DNA from: Pseudomonas delhiensis
GTDB lineage: Bacteria > Pseudomonadota > Gammaproteobacteria > Pseudomonadales > Pseudomonadaceae
Assembly (NCBI RefSeq): GCF_900187975.1
Contig: NZ_FZPC01000044.1
Coordinates: forward strand, 1 to 45,750
Direction of reading: 5' to 3'
Length of the DNA: 45,750 nt
The notes under the pieces are model-generated. The model was not told the origin of the DNA, did no database searches, and saw nothing but the letters and a program-made list of their open reading frames with translations. Numbering within the stretch: position 1 is the stretch's first letter; each line of letters starts with the position of its first letter. Shown piece by piece: positions 16,015 to 24,723 of the stretch. Position numbers and translations under genes: made by a program.

Positions 16015-17567
16015 AGATCCGTTCCCAGGTCGGCATGGTCCTCAACCTCGACAAGTGCATCGGCTGCCACACCTGCTCGGTCACCTGCAAGAACGTCTGG
16101 ACCAGCCGCGAAGGCATCGAGTACGCCTGGTACAACAACGTCGAGACCAAGCCCGGCATCGGCTACCCCAAGGAGTGGGAGAACCAGAAGAAGTGGAACG
16201 GCGGCTGGGTGCGCAACGCCGACGGCTCCATCAACCCGCGCATCGGCGGCAAGTGGCGGGTGCTGGCGAACATCTTCGCCAACCCCGACCTGCCGCAGAT
16301 CGACGACTACTACGAACCCTTCACCTTCGACTACCAGCACCTGCACAGCGCCGCCCAGGGCGAGCACCAGCCGGTGGCGCGGCCGCGCTCGCTGATCAGC
16401 GGGCAGCGCATGGACAAGGTGGAGTGGGGGCCGAACTGGGAGGAACTGCTGGGCACCGAGTTCGCCAAGCGGCGCAAGGACATCAACTTCGAGCAGGTCC
16501 AGGCCGACATCTACGGCCAGTTCGAGAACACCTTCATGATGTACCTGCCGCGCCTGTGCGAGCACTGCCTGAACCCGGCGTGCGTGGCCTCGTGCCCCAG
16601 CGGGGCGATCTACAAGCGCGAGGAGGACGGCATCGTCCTGATCGACCAGGACAAGTGCCGCGGCTGGCGCATGTGCATCAGCGGCTGCCCGTACAAGAAG
16701 ATCTACTACAACTGGAAGAGCGGCAAATCCGAGAAGTGCATCTTCTGCTACCCGCGCATCGAGACCGGCCAGCCGACGGTCTGCTCGGAGACCTGCGTGG
16801 GGCGCATCCGCTACCTCGGCGTGCTGCTCTACGACGCCGACCGCATCGAGGAAGTGGCCGCCTCGGCCGATGACCGCGACCTCTACCACCGCCAGTGCGA
16901 AATTTTCCTCGACCCCCACGACCCGCAGGTGATCGAGCAGGCGCGCAAGGACGGCGTGCCCGACAGCGTCATCGCCGCCGCCCAGGCCTCGCCGGTGTAC
17001 AAGCTGGCCATCGACTGGCAGCTGGCCCTGCCGCTGCACCCGGAGTACCGCACCCTGCCCATGGTCTGGTACGTGCCGCCGCTGTCGCCCATCCAGTCCG
17101 CCGCCGAGGCCGGCCACGTGGAGTTCGACGGCGTGCTGCCGAAGATCGAATCGCTGCGCATCCCCGTGCGCTACCTGGCCAACATGCTCACCGCGGGTGA
17201 GGAGGCGCCGGTGGTGCTGGCCCTCAAGCGGCTGATGGCCATGCGCGTATACATGCGCGCCAAGCACGTGGACGGCACCCTGAACGAGGCGGTGCTGCAG
17301 CAGGTCGGCCTGAGCCAGCGCCAGGTGGAGGAGATGTACCGCTACCTGGCCATCGCCAACTACGAGGACCGCTTCGTCATCCCCACCGGGCACCGCGAGG
17401 CCCTGCCCGACGCCTATGCCGAGCGCAGCGGCTGCGGCTTCACCTTCGGCAACGGCTGCCACGGCGGCAACAGCGAGGTCAGTCTGTTCGGCGGCAGCAA
17501 GCAGACCACCACCCTGGTCAAGCCGGTGCAGACCTTCGACCCGGTGGAGGACAGCCGCCATGGATGA
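16011..17567 (+). CDS. narH: Respiratory nitrate reductase beta subunit
   Basis: This 518-residue electron-transfer subunit carries four Fe-S clusters linking NarI hemes to NarG. Cys motifs are seen at CIGCHTCSVTC near residue 16, CEHCLNPACVASCP, CRGWRMCISGCP and CIFCYPRIETGQPTVCSETC. The Trp in CRGW replaces one cysteine, the known signature of the [3Fe-4S] cluster. The start is the ATG overlapping the narG stop; the annotation could not begin earlier without leaving the family N-terminus (MKIRSQVGMVLNLDKC). It overlaps narJ by 8 bases. Confidence 0.98.
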   Translation: MKIRSQVGMVLNLDKCIGCHTCSVTCKNVWTSREGIEYAWYNNVETKPGIGYPKEWENQKKWNGGWVRNADGSINPRIGGKWRVLANIFANPDLPQIDDYYEPFTFDYQHLHSAAQGEHQPVARPRSLISGQRMDKVEWGPNWEELLGTEFAKRRKDINFEQVQADIYGQFENTFMMYLPRLCEHCLNPACVASCPSGAIYKREEDGIVLIDQDKCRGWRMCISGCPYKKIYYNWKSGKSEKCIFCYPRIETGQPTVCSETCVGRIRYLGVLLYDADRIEEVAASADDRDLYHRQCEIFLDPHDPQVIEQARKDGVPDSVIAAAQASPVYKLAIDWQLALPLHPEYRTLPMVWYVPPLSPIQSAAEAGHVEFDGVLPKIESLRIPVRYLANMLTAGEEAPVVLALKRLMAMRVYMRAKHVDGTLNEAVLQQVGLSQRQVEEMYRYLAIANYEDRFVIPTGHREALPDAYAERSGCGFTFGNGCHGGNSEVSLFGGSKQTTTLVKPVQTFDPVEDSRHG

Positions 17568-18321
17568 GCGCCAGCCCGAGGGCCTGCTGAGCCTGCGCGT
17601 GCTGGCCCGGCTGCTCGACTACCCCTGCGCCGAACTGCAGGCGGCGGCCGGCGAGCTGGCCGCCATCCTCGGCGCCGAGACGCGCCTGCCCGCCGCGTTG
17701 CGCGAGCGCCTGCGGCAGTGGTGCCGGCGCCTGGCGCAAAGCGAACTGCTCGACTTGCAGGAGGCCTACGTCGAACTCTTCGACCGCAGCCGCTCGGTCT
17801 CGCTGCTGCTGTTCGAGCACGTCCACGGCGAATCCCGCGACCGCGGCCAGGCCATGGTCGACCTGCTGGCCGAGTACCAGGCCGCCGGCTTCCAGCTCGA
17901 CGCCCGCGAACTGCCCGACCACCTGCCGCTGTTCCTCGAATACCTCTCCACCCGCAGCCACGCGGAGATCGGCCAGTGGCTGGGCGACATCCAGCACATC
18001 CTCGCGCTGCTCGCCGCGCGTCTGGAAGAGCGCGGCGCCGACCACGCCCTGGTGCCCCACGCGCTGCTGGCGCTGATCGGCCGCAGCGAACTGATCCAGC
18101 AGCAGCGCCCGGCGGTGGAAGGGGAGGCGCCGGACGACACCCCGCAAGCCCTGGATGCGGTCTGGGAAGAGGAAATCGTCCGCTTCAACGCCGACTCCGA
18201 CCAGGACTGCAGCCTGCAATCCGCCGAGGGCCGGCGCCTGGCCGAGCGCAAGTACGAAGCGGTCCCGCAGGTCATCCAGGTCCTGCCGACCACCCCGCCG
18301 CCCCTGGCGGACGGCCAATGA
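17560..18321 (+). CDS. narJ: Nitrate reductase assembly chaperone NarJ
   Basis: This 253-residue all-helical protein is the dedicated chaperone (TorD/DmsD-type fold) that binds NarG during cofactor insertion and is not part of the final enzyme. Family features include [12 protein letters not shown] near the N-terminus, the [20 protein letters not shown] segment around residue 70 and [12 protein letters not shown]. The ATG at 17560 overlaps the end of narH by 8 bases, indicating translational coupling; ATG at 17564 is in another frame. Confidence 0.96.
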   Translation: MDERQPEGLLSLRVLARLLDYPCAELQAAAGELAAILGAETRLPAALRERLRQWCRRLAQSELLDLQEAYVELFDRSRSVSLLLFEHVHGESRDRGQAMVDLLAEYQAAGFQLDARELPDHLPLFLEYLSTRSHAEIGQWLGDIQHILALLAARLEERGADHALVPHALLALIGRSELIQQQRPAVEGEAPDDTPQALDAVWEEEIVRFNADSDQDCSLQSAEGRRLAERKYEAVPQVIQVLPTTPPPLADGQ

Positions 18322-18334
18322 ACGGAGGCTCACC

Positions 18335-19018
18335 ATGTTCGAAGACTACGTTCTGCACCTGCTCTACGGTTACTACCCCTACCTGGCCGGCACCGTGTTC
18401 CTGCTCGGCAGCCTGCTGCGCTACGACTACGGCCAGTACACCTGGAAGACCGGCTCCAGCCAGCTGCTCTCCAGCCGCCACATGCGCCTGGCCAGCAACC
18501 TGTTCCACATCGGCATCCTGGCGATCTTCTTCGGTCACCTGGTCGGCCTGCTGACCCCGCACTGGGTCTACGAGCCGTTTCTTTCCGCCGGCCACAAGCA
18601 GCTCATGGCCATCGTCTTCGGCGGCATTGCCGGGGTGCTCTGCGTGATCGGCGGCGCCATGCTGCTGTGGCGGCGGCTGTTCAACCCGCGGGTACGGGCC
18701 TCGTCCAGCTTCATGGACAACCTGATCATCGCGCTCTTGCTGCTGCAGGCCTGCCTGGGGCTGATCACCATCTTCTTCTCGCTGCACCACCTGGACGGCG
18801 AGATGATGCTGGCCCTGGCCGGCTGGGCGCAGTCCATCGTGTTCTTCCGCGGCGACGCGGCCAGCTTCCTGATCGGCACGCCGCTGATCTTCAAGATCCA
18901 CATCTTCCTCGGCCTGACCATCATCCTGCTGTTCCCTTTCACCCGCCTGGTGCACGTCTGGAGCATCCCCCTGGGCTACTTCGGGCGTAACTACCAGATC
19001 GTCCGCCGGCGCGGCTGA
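18335..19018 (+). CDS. narI: Respiratory nitrate reductase gamma subunit (cytochrome b)
   Basis: This 227-residue membrane subunit oxidises quinol and anchors NarGH. Five hydrophobic segments are visible. Heme-ligand histidines occur in [17 protein letters not shown] and near the C-terminus in FKIHIFLGL and RLVHVWSIP, as in NarI. ACGGAGG precedes the ATG. It lies 13 bases after narJ and 11 bases before the ppiC-type gene. Confidence 0.97.
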   Translation: MFEDYVLHLLYGYYPYLAGTVFLLGSLLRYDYGQYTWKTGSSQLLSSRHMRLASNLFHIGILAIFFGHLVGLLTPHWVYEPFLSAGHKQLMAIVFGGIAGVLCVIGGAMLLWRRLFNPRVRASSSFMDNLIIALLLLQACLGLITIFFSLHHLDGEMMLALAGWAQSIVFFRGDAASFLIGTPLIFKIHIFLGLTIILLFPFTRLVHVWSIPLGYFGRNYQIVRRRG

Positions 19019-19029
19019 GGAGCGAAGCC

Positions 19030-19851
19030 ATGGCCCAAATGATCGCCGTCGAGAACCTGCCGGACGAACCCGTCGCGGTTATCCGCGTCGGCAACGCCCG
19101 GCTCAGCGAAGCCGACATCGCCCGGGAAACCCCCTTCCACCCGGCCGCCTCCCTGGCCGAGGCGCAACTGCAGGCGGCCCGCGCCCTGGTGGTGCGTGAA
19201 CTGCTGGGGCAAAGGGCCGCCAGCCTCGGCCTGCTGCCCGAAGGCCAATTGGGGGAGGAGGGCGCCGACCAGGCCGTGGCGGCGCTGCTGGAGCGTGAAC
19301 TGCAAGTCCCCGAGCCCGACGAAGAGGCCTGCCGGCGCTACTTCGAGGCGCACCGCGAACGCTTCGCCGAGCCGGCCCGGGTCAAGGTCCGGCACATCCT
19401 CCTGCCCGCCGCCCCGGACGACGCCAGCGCCCGCGACGCCCACTACCACCTGGGCGAAAAGCTGCTGCGCGAACTGCACCGCGAGCCGCAACGCTTCACC
19501 GAACTGGCCCAACGCCACTCGGCCTGCCCGTCGAAGGAAGAAGGCGGCGACCTCGGCTGGCTAAGCGCCGGGCAAACCGTGGCCGAACTCGACCAGGCCC
19601 TGCAGCGCCTGCCCCCGGGCCTGCACGACCGCCCCCTGGCCTCGCGCTACGGCTGGCACCTGGTGAGCATCGACGACCGCCGCGAAAGCAGGCCGCTGCC
19701 CTACGCCCAGGTCAGCGCCCGCGTGCGCCACAGCCTGCGCGAGGAAGCCACCCGCCAGGCCCTGCGCCAATACCTGCTGGCCCTGGAAAAGGAAATAGGC
19801 GTCAAGGGCATCACCCTCGACGACAGCCCCGAGCATGGCGCCCGGTCGTGA
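19030..19851 (+). CDS. Parvulin-type peptidyl-prolyl isomerase (NifM/PpiC-like) of the nar operon
   Basis: This 273-residue protein has a parvulin domain at about residues 115-220 (VKVRHILLPA, EEGGDLGWL, LPPGLHDRPLASRYGWHLV). There is no signal peptide, so it should act in the cytoplasm, perhaps in folding nitrate reductase subunits. A PpiC/NifM-like gene directly after narI is the known arrangement in P. aeruginosa. It starts 11 bases after narI with GAGGAG, so it is in the operon. The moaA gene often found next is absent here; a REP block begins 1 base after the stop. Confidence 0.9.
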   Translation: MAQMIAVENLPDEPVAVIRVGNARLSEADIARETPFHPAASLAEAQLQAARALVVRELLGQRAASLGLLPEGQLGEEGADQAVAALLERELQVPEPDEEACRRYFEAHRERFAEPARVKVRHILLPAAPDDASARDAHYHLGEKLLRELHREPQRFTELAQRHSACPSKEEGGDLGWLSAGQTVAELDQALQRLPPGLHDRPLASRYGWHLVSIDDRRESRPLPYAQVSARVRHSLREEATRQALRQYLLALEKEIGVKGITLDDSPEHGARS

Positions 19852-19852
19852 C

Positions 19853-20058
19853 GTAGGGCGTATAACCGTTCGCGGTTATACGCCGCTACACCTTCCTTGC
19901 CGGCGACTCCGTGGTCGAGCCTGGCGCGGCTCCGACGGCGGCTCCGTGCCCGGCACCGAGCGGAATGCGACCGAGGTCAAACGGCGGATAACGCGGAGCG
20001 TTATTCGCCCTACGCCAGGCCACCCGTAGGGCGTACAACCGTTCGCGGTTGTACGCCG
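19853..20058. repeat. REP block copy 1: B, spacer, A, B
   Basis: Hairpin B' at 19853-19885 (arms GGCGTATAACCG and CGGTTATACGCC), a 97-base spacer homologous to that of the 5 kb array, A at 19983-20013, and B'' at 20026-20058 (arms GGCGTACAACCG and CGGTTGTACGCC). All B hairpins keep the TTCG loop. Confidence 0.88.
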
Positions 20059-20090
20059 TTGGCCATGCTACCGGGGCGCCTGGCTCCACC

Positions 20091-20141
20091 CTGTAGGAGC
20101 GCGCCCTGCGCGCGAATCGCGGGCAGGGCCCGCTCCTACAG
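20091..20141. repeat. Second REP family (GTAGGAGCG type), copy 1
   Basis: Palindromic element beginning CTGTAGGAGCGCGCCCTG and ending GGGCCCGCTCCTACAG. The GTAGGAGCG core is the well-known Pseudomonas REP core. An identical element lies 337 bases downstream. Confidence 0.85.
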
Positions 20142-20192
20142 TCTGCAATGAGGCACGGAGCTTCCCCGTAGGAGCGGACTCCGTCCGCGATC

Positions 20193-20381
20193 GGCGGATA
20201 ACGCCAGGCCTGCCGGTGACGTAGGGCGAATAACCGTTCGCGGTTATCCGCCGCTACACCTTCCTTGTCGGCAACTCCGTGGTTGAGTCTGGCGTGGTTC
20301 CGACAGCGGCTCCGTGCCCGGTACCGAGCGGAATGCGGCCAAGGTCGAACGGCGGATAACGCGGAGCGTTATTCGCCCTAC
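20193..20381. repeat. REP block copy 2: truncated A, B, spacer, A
   Basis: Half hairpin A at 20193-20203 that has lost its right arm, complete B at 20221-20253, the 97-base spacer, and A at 20351-20381. Copy 2 is offset by 368 bases from copy 1 and lacks the terminal B. Just before it, GTAGGAGCGGACTCC at 20168 is a half-site of the second REP family. Confidence 0.85.
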
Positions 20382-20427
20382 GCCAGGTCTACCCGTTGGC
20401 CATGCTACCGGGGCGCCTGGCTCCACC

Positions 20428-20478
20428 CTGTAGGAGCGCGCCCTGCGCGCGAATCGCGGGCAGGGCCCGCTCCTACAG
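20428..20478. repeat. Second REP family (GTAGGAGCG type), copy 2
   Basis: Same 51-base palindrome as at 20091-20141, preceded by the same flank (GGCCATGCTACCGGGGCGCC). A further half-site, GTAGGAGCGAACTCCTG, follows at 20513. Confidence 0.85.
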
Positions 20479-20555
20479 TCCGCAACGAGGCACGGCGTTT
20501 CCCGTAGGAGCGAACTCCTGGGAACCCAACACCCGCTGCACCCCGGCCGGTCGGC

Positions 20556-21833
20556 TCACCAGAGCCTGATGGTGTAGTCGATGTTTATCCGCGTCTCGTT
20601 GTCGCTTCGGAACGTGGCGTTCGCATTCTGCTGGTTTCGGTAGAAGGTCTCTCGCAACCGGAACGCCAGGCCTTTCGCGGGGCCGGACTGGATGACGTAG
20701 GATAGTTCGAAGTCCTTCGAGGACTCGCTGAGGCTGCCGCCGCCCAGCGCAGGCAGGTCGATGCTGTCGCCGTGCAGGTAGCGCGCCATGCCGGTCAGGC
20801 CCGGTATGCCCGAGGCGGCGAAGTCGTAGTCGTACCTCAGGGTCCAGGTGCGCTCCCTGGGGTTCACGAAGTCCGCGCTCAGGGTGCCGTCGCTCAGCAC
20901 GATGGGCTCGCCGCCGGCGAGGTAGGGAAAGGCGGTATCGCCGAACTGGCGCATGTAGCCGACGCCCAGGCTGTGGCCGCCCCACAGGTAGCTGAACATG
21001 CCGCCCACGTTCAGGTTGTCGACCTTCCCGGCCTTGGCCTGGCCGTCGTCGCGGCTGTCGAATACGCGGATATCCGACTTGAGCCTGCTTTCGCCCAGCG
21101 GCAGCCAATGGAGCGCGCCCAGGAAGTCCTGGGTATAGATGTCCCGCAGTTCCGCATGGAACAGGCGCAAGGTCAGGTTGTCGGTCCAGCGATAGTCGAC
21201 ACCATGGAAGTCGAAGCGCTCGGCGGTCGCCCCGGGCTGGAAACGGCCATTGGGCGATGCCAGTGCGAGCGGCTGGTAATCGGTGGAGTCCCGCTGGTTG
21301 ACCCGGTCCATTCGCCCCGCATGAAGCGTCAGCCCGTCCAGCTCGTCGGAGATCATGTAGACCCCGCGGAACGACTGCGGTAGAAGCCGGGCAGGGCTTG
21401 CGTAGATCACCGGCAGCGAGGGGAACTGCGTTCCTACCGATACCCTGGTCCTGGAGACCTTGCCTTTCAGGGCCAGGCCGAGTTCGGAGTACTCGTCCCT
21501 CACTTCCCGGCTCAGCGGGTCGTAGGAAAGCAACTGGGTGCCCGTGCGGTCCGGCGACGAGTCGAGCTTGAGCCCCAGCATCCCTGTCGCATCGAGGCCG
21601 AAGCCGACAGTCCCCTCGGTGAAGCCTGAATGGGCCCTGACGATGAACCCCTGGGCCCATTCCCGGGCGGCGGGGTACGGGGTTTCGTCCTTGTAGTCCC
21701 GGTCCAGGTAGAAGTTGCGGGCAGTGAGGGTGACGCTGCTGTCCTCGATGAGGTCCGCGAACGCGCTTTGCGAGAGCAAGGCCGCGAACCCCGCCAGGCC
21801 GGACAGTCTGAAGTCGAAAGATTGAGTGCTCAT
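20556..21833 (-). CDS. OprD-family outer-membrane porin of the Rieske oxygenase operon
   Basis: This 425-residue protein has a signal peptide (LAALLSQSAFA region), then the OprD-family opening DLIEDSSVTLTARNFYLDRD and the internal motif HSGFTEGTVGFGLDATGMLG. The C-terminus is hydrophobic/aromatic (IDYTIRLW), ending in Trp instead of the more usual Phe. OprD-family channels take up amino acids or aromatic and other carboxylates. It lies 102 bases after the oxygenase gene on the same strand, so it probably imports that enzyme's substrate, as OpdK-type porins do for vanillate and benzoate. Confidence 0.92.
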   Translation of the reverse strand: MSTQSFDFRLSGLAGFAALLSQSAFADLIEDSSVTLTARNFYLDRDYKDETPYPAAREWAQGFIVRAHSGFTEGTVGFGLDATGMLGLKLDSSPDRTGTQLLSYDPLSREVRDEYSELGLALKGKVSRTRVSVGTQFPSLPVIYASPARLLPQSFRGVYMISDELDGLTLHAGRMDRVNQRDSTDYQPLALASPNGRFQPGATAERFDFHGVDYRWTDNLTLRLFHAELRDIYTQDFLGALHWLPLGESRLKSDIRVFDSRDDGQAKAGKVDNLNVGGMFSYLWGGHSLGVGYMRQFGDTAFPYLAGGEPIVLSDGTLSADFVNPRERTWTLRYDYDFAASGIPGLTGMARYLHGDSIDLPALGGGSLSESSKDFELSYVIQSGPAKGLAFRLRETFYRNQQNANATFRSDNETRINIDYTIRLW

Positions 21834-21935
21834 GGGGTACTACCTTCTTGTTCTTGTTATGGGTGTAACCAGGGGCCTGGCCCGGGTGGCCAGGCGATGA
21901 CGGGCCGCCGGCTGTTGCGGCCGCCTCTGCGGCCA

Positions 21936-23012
21936 TCAGGAAGCCTGGCGGAGGCGCTCGATGATCCTGCGCGCGCGGTTGGCGCCCACGTCCACGTGGA
22001 TGTCCACCAGCGGCCGGGGGCCGAACGCGAGCATGTTCCTGTACTGGGCCTCGATCACGACCTTGTCCTCGTCGAAGGTCATGACGGTCTGTTCGACGAC
22101 CTTCGCCTTGGTCTCTTCGGGATTGCTCCGTGGGTTGGTGGCGATGGTCCAGAAGTAGTGGCTGGTGCTTTCCGTCTCGGGCGTCACGCCGTGGAAACCG
22201 CGCATGTGGAAGCCGCCGCGGCGGGGGTCGTCGAGCGATTCGCTGCCGGCGTCGACCGCGCCGGTCCAGATGCGCAGGTGGGTGACGCGGAACTCGATTT
22301 CCTGCCAGCGATCGACCTTGCCCCGGAACGGGTAGGCGGCGGTGTAGGTCGGCGGCGGCACCGAGCCCGGCATGTGGCGAACCACCCGCACGCTGCTGTC
22401 GTCGCTCTCGACGCGCATCCGGGCGTTCATGTGGATACTGGCGTTGCCGCCGATGGTTCGCAGGTGCACGTAGCCCAGGTGGCTCAGGTCGAGAAGGTTG
22501 TCGTGGATGAGCTGATAGGGGGCCTGGTAGTGGTAGACGCCCCCGTCGTAGAGGTACTCGCCGCTGCTATGGACCTCGTAGGCCGGGGGCTCGCAGGTCG
22601 GCTCCCGGTGCTCCGCGCTGCCGAACCAGATCCAGATGATCCGGTCGCGCTCACGGACGTGGTAGGCCGGCACCCTGGCCTTGGTGGGAATCCTTTCCTG
22701 CCCGGGCACCTCCAGGCACTGCCCCGCGCCGTTGAACAGCAGGCCATGGTAGCCACAGCGCACCCCTTGCGCTTCGAGCGTGCCGTGGGACAGCGGGAGC
22801 GCCCGGTGGCAGCAGCGATCCTCCAGGGCTGCCGGCCGGCCATCCGCGGTGCGGAACAGTACGACGGGCTGGCCGAGCAGGGTCCTGCCTATCGGCTTGT
22901 CTTTCAGCTCCCAGGCGAAGCCTGCGACGTACCACTGGTCCAGCGGGAACTTCGGCGGCGCGGCGGGCGCCGCAACCTCGTAGGCGAGTGACTGGGCTTG
23001 CGATGTGCTCAT
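21936..23012 (-). CDS. Rieske non-heme iron oxygenase, VanA-like
   Basis: This 358-residue oxygenase subunit resembles vanillate O-demethylase / dicamba demethylase / TsaM. The Rieske [2Fe-2S] ligands are Cys67, His69, Cys86 and His89 (CCHRALPLSH, RCGYHG). The mononuclear iron motif is in DNLLDLSHLGYVH, with Asp-x2-His-x4-His. The C-terminal half fits the VanA_C-type domain. The usual CPHR is CCHR here. With the reductase directly upstream in the transcript it forms a two-component system that would demethylate or hydroxylate an aromatic compound. It is clearly diverged from classical Pseudomonas VanA, so the substrate is uncertain. Confidence 0.9.
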   Translation of the reverse strand: MSTSQAQSLAYEVAAPAAPPKFPLDQWYVAGFAWELKDKPIGRTLLGQPVVLFRTADGRPAALEDRCCHRALPLSHGTLEAQGVRCGYHGLLFNGAGQCLEVPGQERIPTKARVPAYHVRERDRIIWIWFGSAEHREPTCEPPAYEVHSSGEYLYDGGVYHYQAPYQLIHDNLLDLSHLGYVHLRTIGGNASIHMNARMRVESDDSSVRVVRHMPGSVPPPTYTAAYPFRGKVDRWQEIEFRVTHLRIWTGAVDAGSESLDDPRRGGFHMRGFHGVTPETESTSHYFWTIATNPRSNPEETKAKVVEQTVMTFDEDKVVIEAQYRNMLAFGPRPLVDIHVDVGANRARRIIERLRQAS

Positions 23013-23049
23013 GGCGGTCTCCAGCTATCAGGTGTGGGCTTGTTGAAGG

Positions 23050-24003
23050 TCACAGGTCCAGCACGAGGCGTGGGCTGCGGGAACGGGAACAGCAAGGGGT
23101 GAAGCTGTCGTTTCGGGCGTGCTCCGCGGCGTCCAGGTACTGGTCGCGGTGGTCCGGCTCACCGGCCAGCACGCGGGTGATGCAGGTGCCGCAGATGCCC
23201 TGTTCGCAGGCGCTTTCGATTGCGACGCCGTGCGCCAGCAGCACCTCCAGGGCGGTCTTCTGCGCGGGCACCTGGAGCACGCGGCCGGAGCTGGACAGCT
23301 CGATCTCGAAGGCCCGGTCGCCTTCGAGAACCTGCGGCGGAGCCGTGAAGTCCTCGCGGTGGAACTGCCGATCGCTCCAGCCGGAGGCCTTGGCGGTGGC
23401 TTGGATGTGCGACATGAAGCCTGACGGCCCGCAAACGTAGAGCTGGTCGCCCTGCGCGGGCAACGCGAGGACCTGCGCTGCATCCAGCCGCTGCTCGACC
23501 GGGCCGTTGTCGACATGAACCCGCAGGTGCTTCGCGAAGGGGGCCTCGTTCAGAAGCCCAAGGAATGCCAGGCGCTCGATGGAGCGGCCGCAATAGTGGA
23601 GCTCGAAGCGCTTGCCCGCCGCGAGAAGGCTGTGGGCCATGGCGAGCATCGGCGTGATGCCGATGCCGCCGGCGAACAGCAGGTAGCGATCGCCGCCGAG
23701 GTCCAGGTCGAACAGATTGCGCGGTGCGCCTATGGCCAGGCGCGAGCCTTCCTGCACGTCCGCATGCATGCCTCGGGAGCCGCCCCGCGAGGCTGGTTCG
23801 TCGAGCACCGCGATGAGGTATCGGCCGCGTTCATGGGGCGAATTGCACAGCGAATACTGGCGGACGATCCCCGGCGCGACATGCACGTCGATGTGCGACC
23901 CGGCGGTGAATGGCGGCAGTTCCGCGCCGTTGGCGGCGGCCAGTTCGAAGCTGCAGACACCTTCGGCTTCGGCGATTTTTCGAGCGACACGAACTTCGAG
24001 CAT
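23050..24003 (-). CDS. Phthalate-dioxygenase-reductase-type ferredoxin reductase, VanB-like
   Basis: This 317-residue reductase passes electrons from NAD(P)H to the Rieske oxygenase. It contains a flavin-binding RQYSLCN motif near residue 50, an NAD-binding FAGGIGITPML and YVCGPSGFM, and a C-terminal plant-type [2Fe-2S] domain (ESACEQGICGTC, later PCC). Length equals VanB. The frame stays open upstream, but ATG at 24003 is preceded by a GGGGGT site and begins the family N-terminus (MLEVRVARK). It is the first gene of the operon reductase-oxygenase-porin; in classical van operons vanA comes first. Confidence 0.92.
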   Translation of the reverse strand: MLEVRVARKIAEAEGVCSFELAAANGAELPPFTAGSHIDVHVAPGIVRQYSLCNSPHERGRYLIAVLDEPASRGGSRGMHADVQEGSRLAIGAPRNLFDLDLGGDRYLLFAGGIGITPMLAMAHSLLAAGKRFELHYCGRSIERLAFLGLLNEAPFAKHLRVHVDNGPVEQRLDAAQVLALPAQGDQLYVCGPSGFMSHIQATAKASGWSDRQFHREDFTAPPQVLEGDRAFEIELSSSGRVLQVPAQKTALEVLLAHGVAIESACEQGICGTCITRVLAGEPDHRDQYLDAAEHARNDSFTPCCSRSRSPRLVLDL

Positions 24004-24257
24004 GAGCGTACCCCCACCGCGGCTGTGCAGTGTTCGAAAGCGAATGGACGTGGGGCCGGCGTTACCGGCAGGGTGCGTCAGGCGTGAGCGTCGGGAGGGA
24101 AGTACGGGCGCGGGTAAGACATGGCACGGCACCTCTGGATTATTATTGTCGTGCCGCGTGCGCTTGGATGCGGACGCGGAATCTATGGGTGATTCCCATC
24201 CTAAGTATTTTAGTTGCGATGTCAACCAATTCAATCAACGCGCAGGAACCGCTCGAC
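24004..24257. promoter_or_regulatory. Divergent promoter/operator region between reductase operon and marR
   Basis: This region is AT-richer than its flanks. It contains a perfect interrupted palindrome at 24185-24199 (ATGGG, TGATT, CCCAT) and a GTTG-N6-CAAC pair near 24213-24226, both good candidates for MarR-family operators. GACAATAATAATCC on the minus strand near 24140 could be part of the operon promoter. Exact promoter positions cannot be fixed by eye. Confidence 0.5.
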
Positions 24258-24722
24258 ATGCCCCGCTCGCCCCTCAACCTGGACCGCTACGTTCCCGCAC
24301 TGCTGACCTCGCTGACCAACAAGATGGCCAGCGGGGCCTCGGCCTGCTACCGCAAGCATTTCGGGATAGGGATAGTGGAGTGGCGGGTGCTGGCCATGCT
24401 CGCGGTGGAAGACCACATCAGCGCCAACCGCGTGGTGCAGGTGATAGGCCTCGACAAGAGCGCCGTCAGCCGAGCGCTGCAGGTGCTCGAGCGCGATGGC
24501 TACGTGGCGACGAAAGTCGATGCGAAGGACGCGCGCCGGTACACGGTCTCGCTGACCCCATCGGGGCGTGAACTCCACGACCGGGTGCTGGTGACCGCGC
24601 TGGAGAGGGAGAGACTGCTGCTGGCGGCCCTGGGCGAGGAGGAGGTGGAGATGCTCATCGACTTCCTGCACCGGATGAGCGCCCAGCTGGACGCGGTGAA
24701 CGCCGTGGAGCCGGAGTCCTGA
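24258..24722 (+). CDS. MarR-family transcriptional regulator
   Basis: This 154-residue winged-helix protein has the MarR DNA-binding core (ISANRVVQVIGLDKSAVSRA, LERDGYVATKVDAKDARRY with the wing DxRxY pattern, then VSLTPSGRELHDRV). It is divergent from the reductase/oxygenase/porin operon and likely represses it until an aromatic ligand binds. The start at 24258 has AGGAA nine bases upstream; an in-frame ATG at 24219 would add 13 residues but has no ribosome site. The gene ends directly in a REP block. Confidence 0.9.
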   Translation: MPRSPLNLDRYVPALLTSLTNKMASGASACYRKHFGIGIVEWRVLAMLAVEDHISANRVVQVIGLDKSAVSRALQVLERDGYVATKVDAKDARRYTVSLTPSGRELHDRVLVTALERERLLLAALGEEEVEMLIDFLHRMSAQLDAVNAVEPES

Positions 24723-24723
24723 T

